A model generated the notes under the pieces. The model was given only the letters and a program-made list of their open reading frames with translations. It did no database searches and was not told the origin of the DNA. From positions 1-64,000 of the forward strand of contig NZ_JAFEXF010000013.1 in assembly GCF_016905445.1 (NCBI RefSeq): a stretch of DNA of 64,000 nucleotides, in the 5' to 3' direction. Below, one piece after another: positions 39,029 through 50,354 of the stretch. The stretch comes from Streptomyces sp. G44 (lineage in GTDB: Bacteria > Actinomycetota > Actinomycetes > Streptomycetales > Streptomycetaceae). The translations under genes and the position numbers were made by a program. Each line of letters begins with the position of its first letter. Position 1 is the stretch's first letter.

Positions 39029-41164
39029 TCATGAGAAAGCTGAGACGGCTGTTCGCAAGCGTTCGGTGACGCCCAGAGGGCTGCCGTCGGCCTCGCGCGC
39101 GGTGCGCAGCAAATAGCCGATCCGGTGTTGGTTGGTGGCAGGGGCGGAAAGGTCGGACAGCAGCAGTGCCAGCGGCTCCTCGACCTGCCGGTCGTGTTCC
39201 GCCACGCGGAGCCACTGCTGCAACCTGTCCAGTGCGCTGTCGGTGTGGGCACGATCGCCCAGGGCGGCACGCCAGAGAGCGACGAGCAGTTCGTCCTCGT
39301 CACTGTTCGGGTCGGCGTGGGCGGCGGCGTGCCACTCCAGGACAAGGGGGCGCTCCGTGCCCTCCACCGTCTCGCGGCAGGCGAGCCCGAAGGCTCGCAG
39401 GACGTGGTCGTGCACGGTGTGGTCGTCGTGGAGCAGTGGCACGAGTTCCCTGAGCACCGGCCCGCGGGCCGCGAGAAGCAACAGCTGGGTGGCCTCGGCG
39501 AGCTGGTTCACCTCCTCCTCCTCGTCGTTCTCCAGGCGTACGGCCTCAAGCAGCGCATCGAGCGCTTGTTCCGGGTGCCTGGGGCCGAGCAGTCCGTAGA
39601 CGCGGATGGCGGTCCAACGGCGGCTGGGGTGCTCCCCGGTGCACCAGGTGTGCAGGATCCGGTGCACGCCCTCCACCTCGAGCAGACCCGCGAGGCTGAG
39701 CGCGTTGGCGGCGGTCAGCCAGCCGTTGTACGACCGTCCGCTGGCCCACGGTTCGATCAGATGGGCCATGGCGGACGAGAGGTCGGCCTTGGCCAGGAGC
39801 GCGGTGGCCGCCGCGGCCCGAGTACGGACCAGGGGGCGGCCGTCGGAGGCAAGTTGCTGGAGCCAGGGAACGAGGGCCGGCCGGGTCGAGGGGTGGACGG
39901 TCCACACTTCGCGCAGCAGCACGCGCGCGGTGTCGGCGTCCTCGAACTCGACGGAGTACTGGGACACCGGACCCCATTCCGTGACCTCGTCCCGCGTGGA
40001 GCCGAGCGCGTGGGCCAGCTCCAGTCGTGAGGGGATGGAGCTGCCGAAGACCGGGATGCGGGGTGCCTCGTGCGGATTGGCCGTCTCCTGGAGCCGGACG
40101 AAGAGGCGGTCGCCGAGCTCGGCGGCGGTGGCGTAGGGAGCACGGTCGAAGACGGCGAGGGAGATCAGGAACGCCTTGTCGCGCAGCTCATCGCCGTCAG
40201 GCTTCTCCGGTGCCGTGAGCCACCGGGTCACCCGGTCCGCCAACGCCGACCGGGCGAAGTCGATCAGCCTGTCCTCGTCGAGCTCACCACGGTGATGAGC
40301 GGCGAGTTGTTCGGCGAACCTGCGTGTCTCGTCGGGCTGGTGGGTGCACGCGATGAACTCCTCGACTGGCTGGGTCCGCCGCAGCTGCTGCCAGGCCTCC
40401 GTCCCCGCCAGGTGGGTGACGTGAGCAGCGAGGATGTCCTCGACCGGTGGCGGCTCCCAGGTGACACAGGGGACGTCGAGCAGCACGGACGACGTCTCCA
40501 CCGTGATCACGCACAGACCTCCGCGCCGCGCCAGTTGCTCCCGCACGCCCAGTACGTGGGGTTCCAGCAGCGGTTTGCTGCGGCTGGTGGTCAGTTCGTG
40601 CAGGAGATAGCCCGGCGCTCCGTCGAGGGCGTCCGGCAGGGCCGCAGGGGCGGTGTCCGGCTCAAGCAGCCGGATCGGTCGGGCACCGAGCCGGTCCAGC
40701 AGCATCAGAGCGGCGGACCTCCGGCCGGTGGCACGGCTGCCCCGGAGGACCACGACGCGTTCGTCACGAAGCAGCGCAAGGGCTTCGTCGAAGCTCGGGC
40801 AGCTCCGGTAGACGGCGGCCAGTTCCTCCAGGTGGTTCTGAGGGATGTGGCCGGACGCCGTACGGAGGGATCCGCTGAAACCCGGTGACCCGAGCTGGAA
40901 GACGACGTCGCCCGAGACGTGGCCGCCCACCACGCCGAATTGATCGCGAGTGATCAGAGTCTCTGGGGTGTGGTCGATGAGGTCGCGGCGGGCGGCCCAG
41001 GCCGGTTGCCGCTCCCCGGGTTCCTGCGTCGACTCGTCCTGCTCCTGTCCTTCGACGGCGGGCTCACCGTCCGCCGGGGCGGCAGTCCTCCCGGGCTTCT
41101 CGGCCTTGTCCGGGCGATCGCCCTTCGACGGCTTCGCGGCCGCGGGCTGCCCCTCCTGGCTCAC
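39029..41164 (-). CDS. STAND-like degenerate NTPase with HEAT-type repeats
   Basis: A 711-aa protein. Order: a charged disordered N-terminus (1-60); the motif QFGVVGGHVSGDVVF at residues 75-89; then a P-loop-like segment VVVLRGSRATGRRSAALMLL near residues 136-155, where the Walker A Lys-Thr/Ser is replaced by Arg-Arg. A Rossmann-like AAA/STAND core with CVITVETSSVLL follows, and from about residue 400 a long alpha-helical HEAT-like repeat region (ARVLLREVW.., TRAAAATALL.., AIRVYGLLG..). A GTG start overlaps the cyclase-like gene stop (GTGA). Family and sensor/scaffold role are inferred. Confidence 0.65.
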   Translation of the reverse strand: MSQEGQPAAAKPSKGDRPDKAEKPGRTAAPADGEPAVEGQEQDESTQEPGERQPAWAARRDLIDHTPETLITRDQFGVVGGHVSGDVVFQLGSPGFSGSLRTASGHIPQNHLEELAAVYRSCPSFDEALALLRDERVVVLRGSRATGRRSAALMLLDRLGARPIRLLEPDTAPAALPDALDGAPGYLLHELTTSRSKPLLEPHVLGVREQLARRGGLCVITVETSSVLLDVPCVTWEPPPVEDILAAHVTHLAGTEAWQQLRRTQPVEEFIACTHQPDETRRFAEQLAAHHRGELDEDRLIDFARSALADRVTRWLTAPEKPDGDELRDKAFLISLAVFDRAPYATAAELGDRLFVRLQETANPHEAPRIPVFGSSIPSRLELAHALGSTRDEVTEWGPVSQYSVEFEDADTARVLLREVWTVHPSTRPALVPWLQQLASDGRPLVRTRAAAATALLAKADLSSAMAHLIEPWASGRSYNGWLTAANALSLAGLLEVEGVHRILHTWCTGEHPSRRWTAIRVYGLLGPRHPEQALDALLEAVRLENDEEEEVNQLAEATQLLLLAARGPVLRELVPLLHDDHTVHDHVLRAFGLACRETVEGTERPLVLEWHAAAHADPNSDEDELLVALWRAALGDRAHTDSALDRLQQWLRVAEHDRQVEEPLALLLSDLSAPATNQHRIGYLLRTAREADGSPLGVTERLRTAVSAFS

Positions 41165-41904
41165 TGCCTCCCGCCTTGCTCCTGGCCGCGGAAGTCGAAC
41201 GAGAGGTCGCCGTTGACATCACCGCCGGCGACCCCGTACTGCGAACCCATGATCTGCGTGCTGCCGCCGGCGGAGGCCGACGAACTGTCCGGGGCAGGAG
41301 AGCCAGGAGAGGGGGCACCGCCGTCTTTGCGCCCGGCCGAGGGGACCCGGTGCAGCCAGGCGGTCGTGGCGCCCTCCTTGGCCTGCACGGCGACCTGATG
41401 GAACTCCTCGGGCCGCACCCCGTGGTGGCCGTGACGCACCACGCCCTGGTACACGCTGTCGGACACGCAGAGAACGCTGCTGCCGTCGGCGGCCTTCAGC
41501 GCTTCTCGCAGGGGGTCGGCGTCAAGGAGCCGGAAGGCGTGGTTCAGGTCCGATCCGACCCAGCCGTTCTCGTCCAGGGCGACATATCCGGCGGCGAGCA
41601 CGATGCGCAACCGGATCTGAGTGCTGCTCGCCATCAGTCGGTTCTTCGCGTGCAGCAGCATCGGGGTCTCGGTGAGCAGCGCCTTGACCAGGGTGGACAC
41701 CGGCACATTGGCGTCGATGAGTTCGACGACGGCGTCTCCCCTGTCGGTGCGGAGCCGTGCCGTCTCGCTGACGCCGGCGACGTTGAGCGTGCCGTCCGCC
41801 ACGTCGTACAGGAGCCGTCGGAGAATCGCCTGCTCGACGTCGTCCCGGGTGCCGAACTTCTCGATGTCGAAGAGCAGGATGGTGCGGTTCACGGGCTCGG
41901 ACAT
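41161..41904 (-). CDS. Class III nucleotidyl cyclase-like protein
   Basis: A 247-aa protein. The first ~175 residues show a cyclase homology layout: TILLFDIEKFG (first metal Asp), RTDRGDAVVEL (second metal Asp after Gly), and VGSDLNHAFRLLD, where NxxxR matches the transition-state Asn/Arg. The adenine-selecting Lys before GD is not conserved (Thr), so product and activity are open. A Ser/Pro/Ala linker then leads to a C-terminal motif QYGVAGGDVNGDLSF (residues 222-236), shared with the STAND-like protein it overlaps. ATG at 41904 with GAGAGG upstream. Confidence 0.7.
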   Translation of the reverse strand: MSEPVNRTILLFDIEKFGTRDDVEQAILRRLLYDVADGTLNVAGVSETARLRTDRGDAVVELIDANVPVSTLVKALLTETPMLLHAKNRLMASSTQIRLRIVLAAGYVALDENGWVGSDLNHAFRLLDADPLREALKAADGSSVLCVSDSVYQGVVRHGHHGVRPEEFHQVAVQAKEGATTAWLHRVPSAGRKDGGAPSPGSPAPDSSSASAGGSTQIMGSQYGVAGGDVNGDLSFDFRGQEQGGRQ

Positions 41905-41992
41905 GTCTGCCTCTCGTCGGTCGGATTGCTCCGTCGACCAGAACCATGGCGGGTCGCAGGCTGTCCTCAGAGGGCCGATGACGCGTACGAAC

Positions 41993-42008
41993 TGTGACCG
42001 TGTGCACA
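41993..42008. promoter_or_regulatory. Candidate CRP-type operator before the cyclase-like gene
   Basis: TGTGA-CCGTGT-GCACA matches the classical CRP site TGTGA-N6-TCACA at 9 of 10 positions. It lies in the 116-nt gap between the Crp-like gene and the cyclase-like gene, about 90 nt upstream of the latter's start. Confidence 0.6.
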
Positions 42009-42020
42009 GAGGGCGCCGCG

Positions 42021-42737
42021 CTACACGGGTTCGCTTCCGGCTATGCGGCGGAGTATGTCCGGCCGGACGACGACGATGCGGCGACGGCTCGTGACGACGA
42101 TCTGCCGGTTCCGTAGCTCCTTCAGGAGCCGGGCGACCGCCTCGCGGGAGGCACCGACCGAACCCGCGAACTCCTGCTGGCTGAGCGGGATGGTCAGTGC
42201 GATGCCCTCTTCGGTCCGGGTGCCGTGGGTGCGCAGGAGGTCGAGGAGCAGGACGGCGAGCCGCTCGCGGACGGAGAGGGCCGCCCACTCCAGTCGGCGG
42301 CGGTCCGTCGAGCGCTGGCGGTCGGTGGCGAGCCCCAGGAGTTTGAGGGCTACCTCGGGGCTTCCCGCGAGGAACCCGGTGAAGCGGCCCTGCTCGATGG
42401 CGACCGCTTCGACCTGCTCCAGCGCGGTCACGGTGGCCGAGCGGCCGCGGCCGCTCAGGGCGGCGCCCTCTCCGATGATGTCGCCGGGGCCCCGCAGAGC
42501 GAGGAGGGCCTCGTAGCCGTTGGCCGCGGTGGCCGTGACCTTGGTCCAGCCCTGGAGGAGCAGCAGCACATGAGCGGAGGGCTCGTCCTGGCGCATGATG
42601 ACCGCACGGGCGGGATAGTGCAGAGGGCGGCCAATGTCCAGCAGAGCGGTGCGGTCGTCCCGCTCCAGTCGCGCGAGGAAGGGCACCCGATCATCGAGGC
42701 CGTCGTCACTCCACACGTGCCCCAGCCCGCCGGTCAT
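42021..42737 (-). CDS. Crp/Fnr-family transcriptional regulator
   Basis: A 238-aa regulator. The N-terminal cyclic-nucleotide-binding domain holds LLLLLQGWTKVTATAANGYE and a phosphate-binding cassette GDIIGEGAALSGRGRSATV with Glu and Arg-Ser in the positions used to bind cyclic nucleotide. The C-terminal winged HTH is IPLSQQEFAGSVGASREAVARLLKEL, matching the Crp recognition helix. ATG at 42737 preferred (purine-rich upstream); an in-frame TTG at 42791 is possible. It is the first gene of the five-gene module, with a CRP-type site between it and the next gene. Confidence 0.9.
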   Translation of the reverse strand: MTGGLGHVWSDDGLDDRVPFLARLERDDRTALLDIGRPLHYPARAVIMRQDEPSAHVLLLLQGWTKVTATAANGYEALLALRGPGDIIGEGAALSGRGRSATVTALEQVEAVAIEQGRFTGFLAGSPEVALKLLGLATDRQRSTDRRRLEWAALSVRERLAVLLLDLLRTHGTRTEEGIALTIPLSQQEFAGSVGASREAVARLLKELRNRQIVVTSRRRIVVVRPDILRRIAGSEPV

Positions 42738-42899
42738 CCCGCTGCCCCCGTGTTCACGTGCGTCGATGCCATCGGTTTCGCAACCAGTCAACGTACTTCA
42801 GGTGGCCGATCGGGGGACCGGCGACAACCAGCCGCGCTGGCCGGGAGCATTCGTGCGCGAATCGAAAAGCCCGGCGTGTCGCCCCCCACCGCATTTGTT

Positions 42900-42928
42900 T
42901 TGACCAGACTCGATGAGGTAGGTACGCT
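42900..42928 (+). promoter_or_regulatory. Candidate str-operon promoter (rpsL)
   Basis: TTGACC (42900-42905), 17-bp spacer, TACGCT (42923-42928). It gives a leader of about 190 nt before rpsL. The 388-nt gap 42738-43125 holds this promoter and the conserved hairpin at 43051; no gene is seen in it. Confidence 0.75.
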
Positions 42929-43050
42929 CAGACCTTGTGCCTGGGGTGTGCCTGGGCTCGTGCGCGTGTCTTCAGCCGCAGCGCGAGTCCGTCAACAAGG
43001 CCACCGCAATCTGCGCCCCTTTCCGCCTCGCGGCGGGAGTATGCAGCATT

Positions 43051-43075
43051 CGACACACCCGACCGCGTGGGTCGG
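43051..43075 (+). promoter_or_regulatory. Conserved stem-loop element in the rpsL leader
   Basis: CGACAC, one A, then CCCGACCGCGTGGGTCGG. It folds as a 7-bp stem CCCGACC/GGTCGGG with loop GCGTG. The element is identical at 24 of 25 positions to one in the rpsJ leader (49943-49967). Confidence 0.8.
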
Positions 43076-43125
43076 GGACGTTCCAGGTTAGCTTTACTAT
43101 TCGGCACACAGAAACCGGAGAAGTA

Positions 43126-43497
43126 GTGCCTACGATCCAGCAGCTGGTCCGTAAGGGCCGGCAGGACAAGGTCGAGAAGAACAAGACGCCCGCACTCGAG
43201 GGTTCGCCCCAGCGCCGTGGCGTCTGCACGCGTGTGTTCACGACCACCCCGAAGAAGCCGAACTCGGCCCTCCGTAAGGTCGCGCGTGTGCGTCTGACCT
43301 CCGGGATCGAGGTCACGGCCTACATTCCGGGTGAGGGACACAACCTGCAGGAGCACTCCATCGTGCTCGTGCGTGGTGGCCGTGTGAAGGACCTGCCTGG
43401 TGTTCGTTACAAGATCATCCGCGGTTCCCTCGACACCCAGGGTGTCAAGAACCGCAAGCAGGCCCGCAGCCGCTACGGCGCCAAGAAGGAGAAGTAA
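43126..43497 (+). CDS. rpsL: 30S ribosomal protein S12
   Basis: A 123-aa decoding-centre protein. The GTG at 43126 gives the standard [12 protein letters not shown] start with CCGGAGAA upstream; the frame is open further upstream but that part is the leader. Streptomycin-resistance positions are wild type: K43 (TTPKKPNS) and K88 (GGRVKDLPG). First gene of the str operon, with rpsG 2 nt after the stop. Confidence 0.97.
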   Translation: MPTIQQLVRKGRQDKVEKNKTPALEGSPQRRGVCTRVFTTTPKKPNSALRKVARVRLTSGIEVTAYIPGEGHNLQEHSIVLVRGGRVKDLPGVRYKIIRGSLDTQGVKNRKQARSRYGAKKEK

Positions 43498-43499
43498 GA

Positions 43500-43970
43500 A
43501 TGCCTCGTAAGGGCCCCGCCCCGAAGCGCCCGGTCATCATCGACCCGGTCTACGGTTCTCCTCTGGTGACCTCCCTCATCAACAAGGTGCTGCTGAACGG
43601 CAAGCGCTCCACCGCCGAGCGCATCGTGTACGGCGCCATGGAGGGCCTGCGCGAGAAGACCGGCAACGACCCGGTCATCACGCTCAAGCGCGCGCTCGAG
43701 AACATCAAGCCGACCCTCGAGGTCAAGTCCCGCCGTGTCGGTGGCGCGACCTACCAGGTCCCGATCGAGGTCAAGCCGGGCCGTGCGAACACGCTCGCCC
43801 TGCGCTGGCTGGTCGGTTACTCCCGCGCCCGTCGCGAGAAGACCATGACCGAGCGTCTGCTCAACGAGCTCCTCGACGCCTCCAACGGCCTCGGTGCCGC
43901 TGTGAAGAAGCGCGAGGACACCCACAAGATGGCCGAGTCCAACAAGGCCTTCGCGCACTACCGCTGGTAG
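43500..43970 (+). CDS. rpsG: 30S ribosomal protein S7
   Basis: A 156-aa small-subunit head assembly protein that binds 16S rRNA and, in other bacteria, represses the str operon. It has [39 protein letters not shown], and the helical core [17 protein letters not shown] with AHYRW at the end. ATG at 43500 directly after rpsL suggests coupling. fusA follows 39 nt later. Confidence 0.97.
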   Translation: MPRKGPAPKRPVIIDPVYGSPLVTSLINKVLLNGKRSTAERIVYGAMEGLREKTGNDPVITLKRALENIKPTLEVKSRRVGGATYQVPIEVKPGRANTLALRWLVGYSRARREKTMTERLLNELLDASNGLGAAVKKREDTHKMAESNKAFAHYRW

Positions 43971-44009
43971 TCGCTACCCACATCGAGACCGAGAGAAGAC
44001 TGAGCCGAC

Positions 44010-46136
<2,127 letters not shown>

Positions 46137-46170
46137 CTCACCCCAGTTAACGCTTTAGGCTTGACACCAT

Positions 46171-46209
46171 CCGCCGGGGTTCGACCCCGTAGGGCGAGAA
46201 CCCCGGCGG
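46171..46209 (+). promoter_or_regulatory. fusA-tuf intergenic hairpin
   Basis: CCGCCGGGGTT (46171-46181) pairs perfectly with AACCCCGGCGG (46199-46209). It follows a GGCTTGACACC stretch containing a -35-like TTGACA and lies about 70 nt before tuf. It may be a leader element of a tuf-specific transcript or a processing site. A separate tuf promoter in this gap is known in some streptomycetes (recalled, not checked). Confidence 0.5.
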
Positions 46210-46279
46210 CTGGCTTCCCAGCAAAGATCACCTGGCGCCGATGAAGCAAGGCGTACAGAACCACTCCCAGGAGGACCCA

Positions 46280-47473
<1,194 letters not shown>

Positions 47474-47548
47474 GCTTCCCGCTTGCTTGCGGATCGGGGA
47501 GACCCGGTCGCTCTGAACTGAGCGCATCGCAGTACACGCAGTAACGGA

Positions 47549-47583
47549 AGGGCCCGTACGACTTCGGTCGTACGGGCCCTTTC
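47549..47583. terminator. Strong terminator after tuf1
   Basis: A 14-bp perfect stem AGGGCCCGTACGAC / GTCGTACGGGCCCT closed by a TTCG tetraloop and followed by TTTC. It lies between convergent tuf1 and the Uma2-family gene. Confidence 0.88.
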
Positions 47584-47598
47584 GCGTGCGCGGTGCGC

Positions 47599-48186
47599 TC
47601 ACTGGTAGCGGGGCAGGTCCGCGGTCGAGATCGTCCACTGGGCGATCGTGACGTCCTCGCCGTAGACGAAGTCCTTGCGCGTGGCATAGCGGGGGCCGTC
47701 GGGGGTGGCGTGGATGTCGGTGAGGACCGCGCCCGTGCCGCTCCGGGGATCGAAGATCGCGTAGACCGGGATGCCGAGCAGGGCATAGTCACGGGTCTTG
47801 CCGACCCAGTCGTTCTCGGGGTTGGAGCGGGACACGACCTCGATGGCGGCAACCAGGGTGCGGGGGTCGATGGAGGGCTCGACGTTCAGATCGGCCCAGG
47901 CGATCACGATCACGTCGGGGTGGCGCAAAATACCCCCGGGTTCGTGCTCCACATCGGGTGTACCCGTGTGGGCCAGCAGCTCGTCCGGCATGGCCTTTTC
48001 CAGGCGACGGCTGATGTGGGCCGCCGTCACCTCGTGCGGGCCTCCGGGCGACATCATGTCGTGCACGATCCCTTCCTTGGTGATCTCGAATTTGCCGGGC
48101 AGTGTGTCCCGCATCCGATCGACGGTGTCGCGCATCGCCCGGTACTGAGAACTGACATTCCGCGTTTCGTCCGGGGTGACGGTCAT
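47599..48186 (-). CDS. Uma2-family (DUF820) restriction-endonuclease-fold protein
   Basis: A 195-aa protein with a PD-(D/E)xK-like core as in the Uma2/DUF820 family: [39 protein letters not shown] with Glu and Lys of the putative active site, and [13 protein letters not shown]. Such genes are highly multiplied in Streptomyces and cyanobacteria, and their biological role is not settled. ATG at 48186 with GAGGAG upstream. It lies downstream of a HTH protein gene on the same strand. Confidence 0.85.
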   Translation of the reverse strand: MTVTPDETRNVSSQYRAMRDTVDRMRDTLPGKFEITKEGIVHDMMSPGGPHEVTAAHISRRLEKAMPDELLAHTGTPDVEHEPGGILRHPDVIVIAWADLNVEPSIDPRTLVAAIEVVSRSNPENDWVGKTRDYALLGIPVYAIFDPRSGTGAVLTDIHATPDGPRYATRKDFVYGEDVTIAQWTISTADLPRYQ

Positions 48187-48235
48187 GGCGTGCGCTCCTC
48201 GTCTGTGCCCAGGGGCAAGGGTCGTCACGTTCATG

Positions 48236-49180
48236 CTAGGTGGCCCCCTGTAGGTCGGGTCGGCAGTCGCGGCAGCGCCCCGGGGCCGGGGCGCGGAAGG
48301 CGCGGTCGCAGGAGTCGCAGTTGTGCAGGGGGTGGCGTGCGGGTGGCGGGGCCGCGGCCGGGGGCCTGAACGGTGGCGGTGGCGGCAGCAGGGCCGTGAG
48401 GCGGTGGGCGAGCAGGGCAGCCGGTCGGCGGGGGCCCTCGGGTGGCAGGCCGCGGGTGAGGGCGTGGCGTACGGCGACGGGCTCGGCGTCGCGTTCCAGC
48501 CAGGCGGCGACGCCGGGGGCGCGGTGGGCGGTGTCGTGGGCGGAGAGGAGCAGGCGGGGGTCGTGGTGGCGCAGCTCCGCGAGGAGGTCGGCGGCCTGCT
48601 GGAGGAGCGCGGGGGCCGGGTACGCGGGGTGCGGCACGGCCGGGAGGGGGCGTGGCTGCTTGCGCGGCGGCGGGTGGGGTGCCGGGTGCTCGGCGGCTTC
48701 CGGAGGCCGGGTCCGCGGGGGAGCGGGGGAGGGCGGGGGTTGTCGGGCCGCGCCCGGCTGGTTGCAGGAGATCGTGCGGGTGACGATGCGGCCGGCGGGG
48801 GTGCGTTCGCGCTCGCGGCGCAGATAGCCGTGGGCCTCCAGCTCGCGCAGGGCGGCGGCGATGCGGGTCGTGCCCTCCGGGAAGCGGGCGGCGAGCGTCT
48901 TGATGTCGGCGCGGGCCCCGGCGGGCAGCGACTGGATGTGGCACGCGAGGCCGATCGCCAGGAGGGAGAGCTCCGGGTGCTGGGTGAGGTGGTTGCCGAT
49001 CACCGTGAAGCGGGTGGTGTGGCGGGTGTTGTCGTGAGCGATGCCGGAAGGGCGGGCGGTGGTGCGCCGCCGATGGGCGTCGGGCCGGCCGGGCGGGCGC
49101 TGGATCGCTCGTGCGTGGGATTGACTGCCGGCAACGGCGGGCCGGGCGTGCGGGGGCACGCTAGGGTTTTGGGTGTCCAT
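48236..49180 (-). CDS. Helix-turn-helix protein with C-terminal zinc ribbon
   Basis: A 314-aa putative DNA-binding protein. A basic N-terminal part (ARPSGIAHDNTRHTTRFTVIGNHL) precedes a winged-HTH-like region, ADIKTLAARFPEGTTRIAAALREL followed by EAHGYLRRERERTPAGR. Then come a long Pro-rich linker, a helical block containing PGVAAWLERDAEP, and a C-terminal CDSC...CRDC ribbon. Common in Streptomyces as an unnamed family; target unknown. ATG at 49180, purine-rich upstream. A 10-bp inverted repeat lies about 155-225 nt upstream. Confidence 0.72.
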   Translation of the reverse strand: MDTQNPSVPPHARPAVAGSQSHARAIQRPPGRPDAHRRRTTARPSGIAHDNTRHTTRFTVIGNHLTQHPELSLLAIGLACHIQSLPAGARADIKTLAARFPEGTTRIAAALRELEAHGYLRRERERTPAGRIVTRTISCNQPGAARQPPPSPAPPRTRPPEAAEHPAPHPPPRKQPRPLPAVPHPAYPAPALLQQAADLLAELRHHDPRLLLSAHDTAHRAPGVAAWLERDAEPVAVRHALTRGLPPEGPRRPAALLAHRLTALLPPPPPFRPPAAAPPPARHPLHNCDSCDRAFRAPAPGRCRDCRPDLQGAT

Positions 49181-49623
49181 CGGGAAGCTCTCTCTTCCTC
49201 GGTGGTCAGGCCCTCGCCATTGGGATTGCCGTCCCGGCGGGGGCCGTCGCATGTCTGCGGTTGTTGTGCCTACTGGCGCCGAGAGTAAGGGAGTTGGGGG
49301 GCCGCAGATCCAGCCGAACCCGGGATGTTCACCCGCGTGAGTGAGCGGGGCGTGAGGCTGGACGTGGGGGTGCGGGGGGCTCGGTGAGGTTCTTTCTCAC
49401 TCACGTTCTTTTCAGGGAAGGCGCCTGAGACACCGGAGCACGAGGGGACGGGCCCCGGTGCGATGACATTCCGGGGGGCGGCGGCCGGAGGCGCTGCGGG
49501 GGCATCAGGCAGGGCGCAGACGTCGTCACGGCGCGTGAGCAGTTGCGTACGCTGGCGGAGTGGCGTGACGGAATGGTGTGACGGACGCGGGACCGTTGGA
49601 GGGGGCGGACCGCCACGCCGGGT
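49181..49623. other. Gap between the HTH gene and the S10-operon promoter
   Basis: No convincing gene. It contains a widely spaced 10-bp inverted repeat, CGTGAGTGAG (49336-49345) and CTCACTCACG (49396-49405), and the promoter region of the divergent HTH gene. A 163-codon minus-strand frame crossing it has no family features and overlaps the rpsJ promoter. Confidence 0.6.
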
Positions 49624-49651
49624 TTGACCTTCGTCACCCACGGGGTAGTCT
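49624..49651 (+). promoter_or_regulatory. Candidate S10-operon promoter (rpsJ)
   Basis: TTGACC (49624-49629), 16-bp spacer and TAGTCT (49646-49651). It produces a leader of about 375 nt before rpsJ, which contains small hairpins (such as CTGCCGCCTGCGGCAG) and the conserved element at 49943. Confidence 0.7.
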
Positions 49652-49942
49652 TCTCGGCTCGATTGGCCCCGGGCATGCTCCATGTGGCAGACTGTCGGGG
49701 TTGCTCGGTTGAGTGCCGATGCTGCGCGCCTCCCGCCGGGAGGACCGGAAGCGAGTCCCACAGTACTCGTCGCCTTATCTGCCGCCTGCGGCAGCGCTGG
49801 GGCGGACGTACGGGAATCTTTCGGGAAGTGTCAGCGGGGGGCTCGACCAGGCACCTGGTGGGTTTCTTCCCCCAGACCTTGCGGCTTTGGGCCGCAGACC
49901 CTTGGCAGGGAATCCGTACGGATATTTCTGTCAGCGGGACTG

Positions 49943-49967
49943 CGACACGCCCGACCGCGTGGGTCGG
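49943..49967 (+). promoter_or_regulatory. Conserved stem-loop element in the rpsJ leader
   Basis: CGACAC, one G, then CCCGACCGCGTGGGTCGG; the stem is CCGACC/GGTCGG with loop GCGTG. It differs at one base from the rpsL-leader element at 43051. A GTTCCAG heptamer follows both copies (43080 and 49993). Confidence 0.8.
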
Positions 49968-50031
49968 AGGAAGAGTGAAACAGGGCCCACAGGTTCCAGA
50001 GCGTTACGAGAGACAGGACTACTAAGTAGCC

Positions 50032-50340
50032 ATGGCGGGACAGAAGATCCGCATCCGGCTCAAGGCCTACGACCACGAGGTCATCGACTCTTCGGCGAAG
50101 AAGATCGTCGAGACGGTGACTCGCACTGGTGCGTCGGTCGCGGGCCCGGTGCCGCTGCCCACTGAGAAGAACGTGTACTGCGTCATCAAGTCGCCGCACA
50201 AGTACAAGGACTCGCGCGAGCACTTCGAGATGCGCACGCACAAGCGCCTGATCGACATCCTCGACCCGACGCCCAAGACCGTTGACTCGCTGATGCGCCT
50301 GGACCTTCCGGCCGGCGTTGACATCGAGATCAAGCTCTGA
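50032..50340 (+). CDS. rpsJ: 30S ribosomal protein S10
   Basis: A 102-aa small-subunit head protein, also the NusE antitermination factor. It contains [20 protein letters not shown] and [22 protein letters not shown] at 50032; the ribosome site is weak. First gene of the S10 operon, after a leader of about 375 nt; rplC follows 14 nt later. Confidence 0.97.
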   Translation: MAGQKIRIRLKAYDHEVIDSSAKKIVETVTRTGASVAGPVPLPTEKNVYCVIKSPHKYKDSREHFEMRTHKRLIDILDPTPKTVDSLMRLDLPAGVDIEIKL

Positions 50341-50354
50341 AGGGCGCGGAGAAG

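Noticed and set aside
42937-43125. Extending rpsL upstream in the same open frame
   Set aside because: The 63 extra codons cross the conserved leader hairpin, and the GTG at 43126 gives canonical S12.
49270-49761. A 163-codon minus-strand frame before rpsJ
   Set aside because: Covers the TTGACC-N16-TAGTCT promoter and leader of the S10 operon; no conserved residues.
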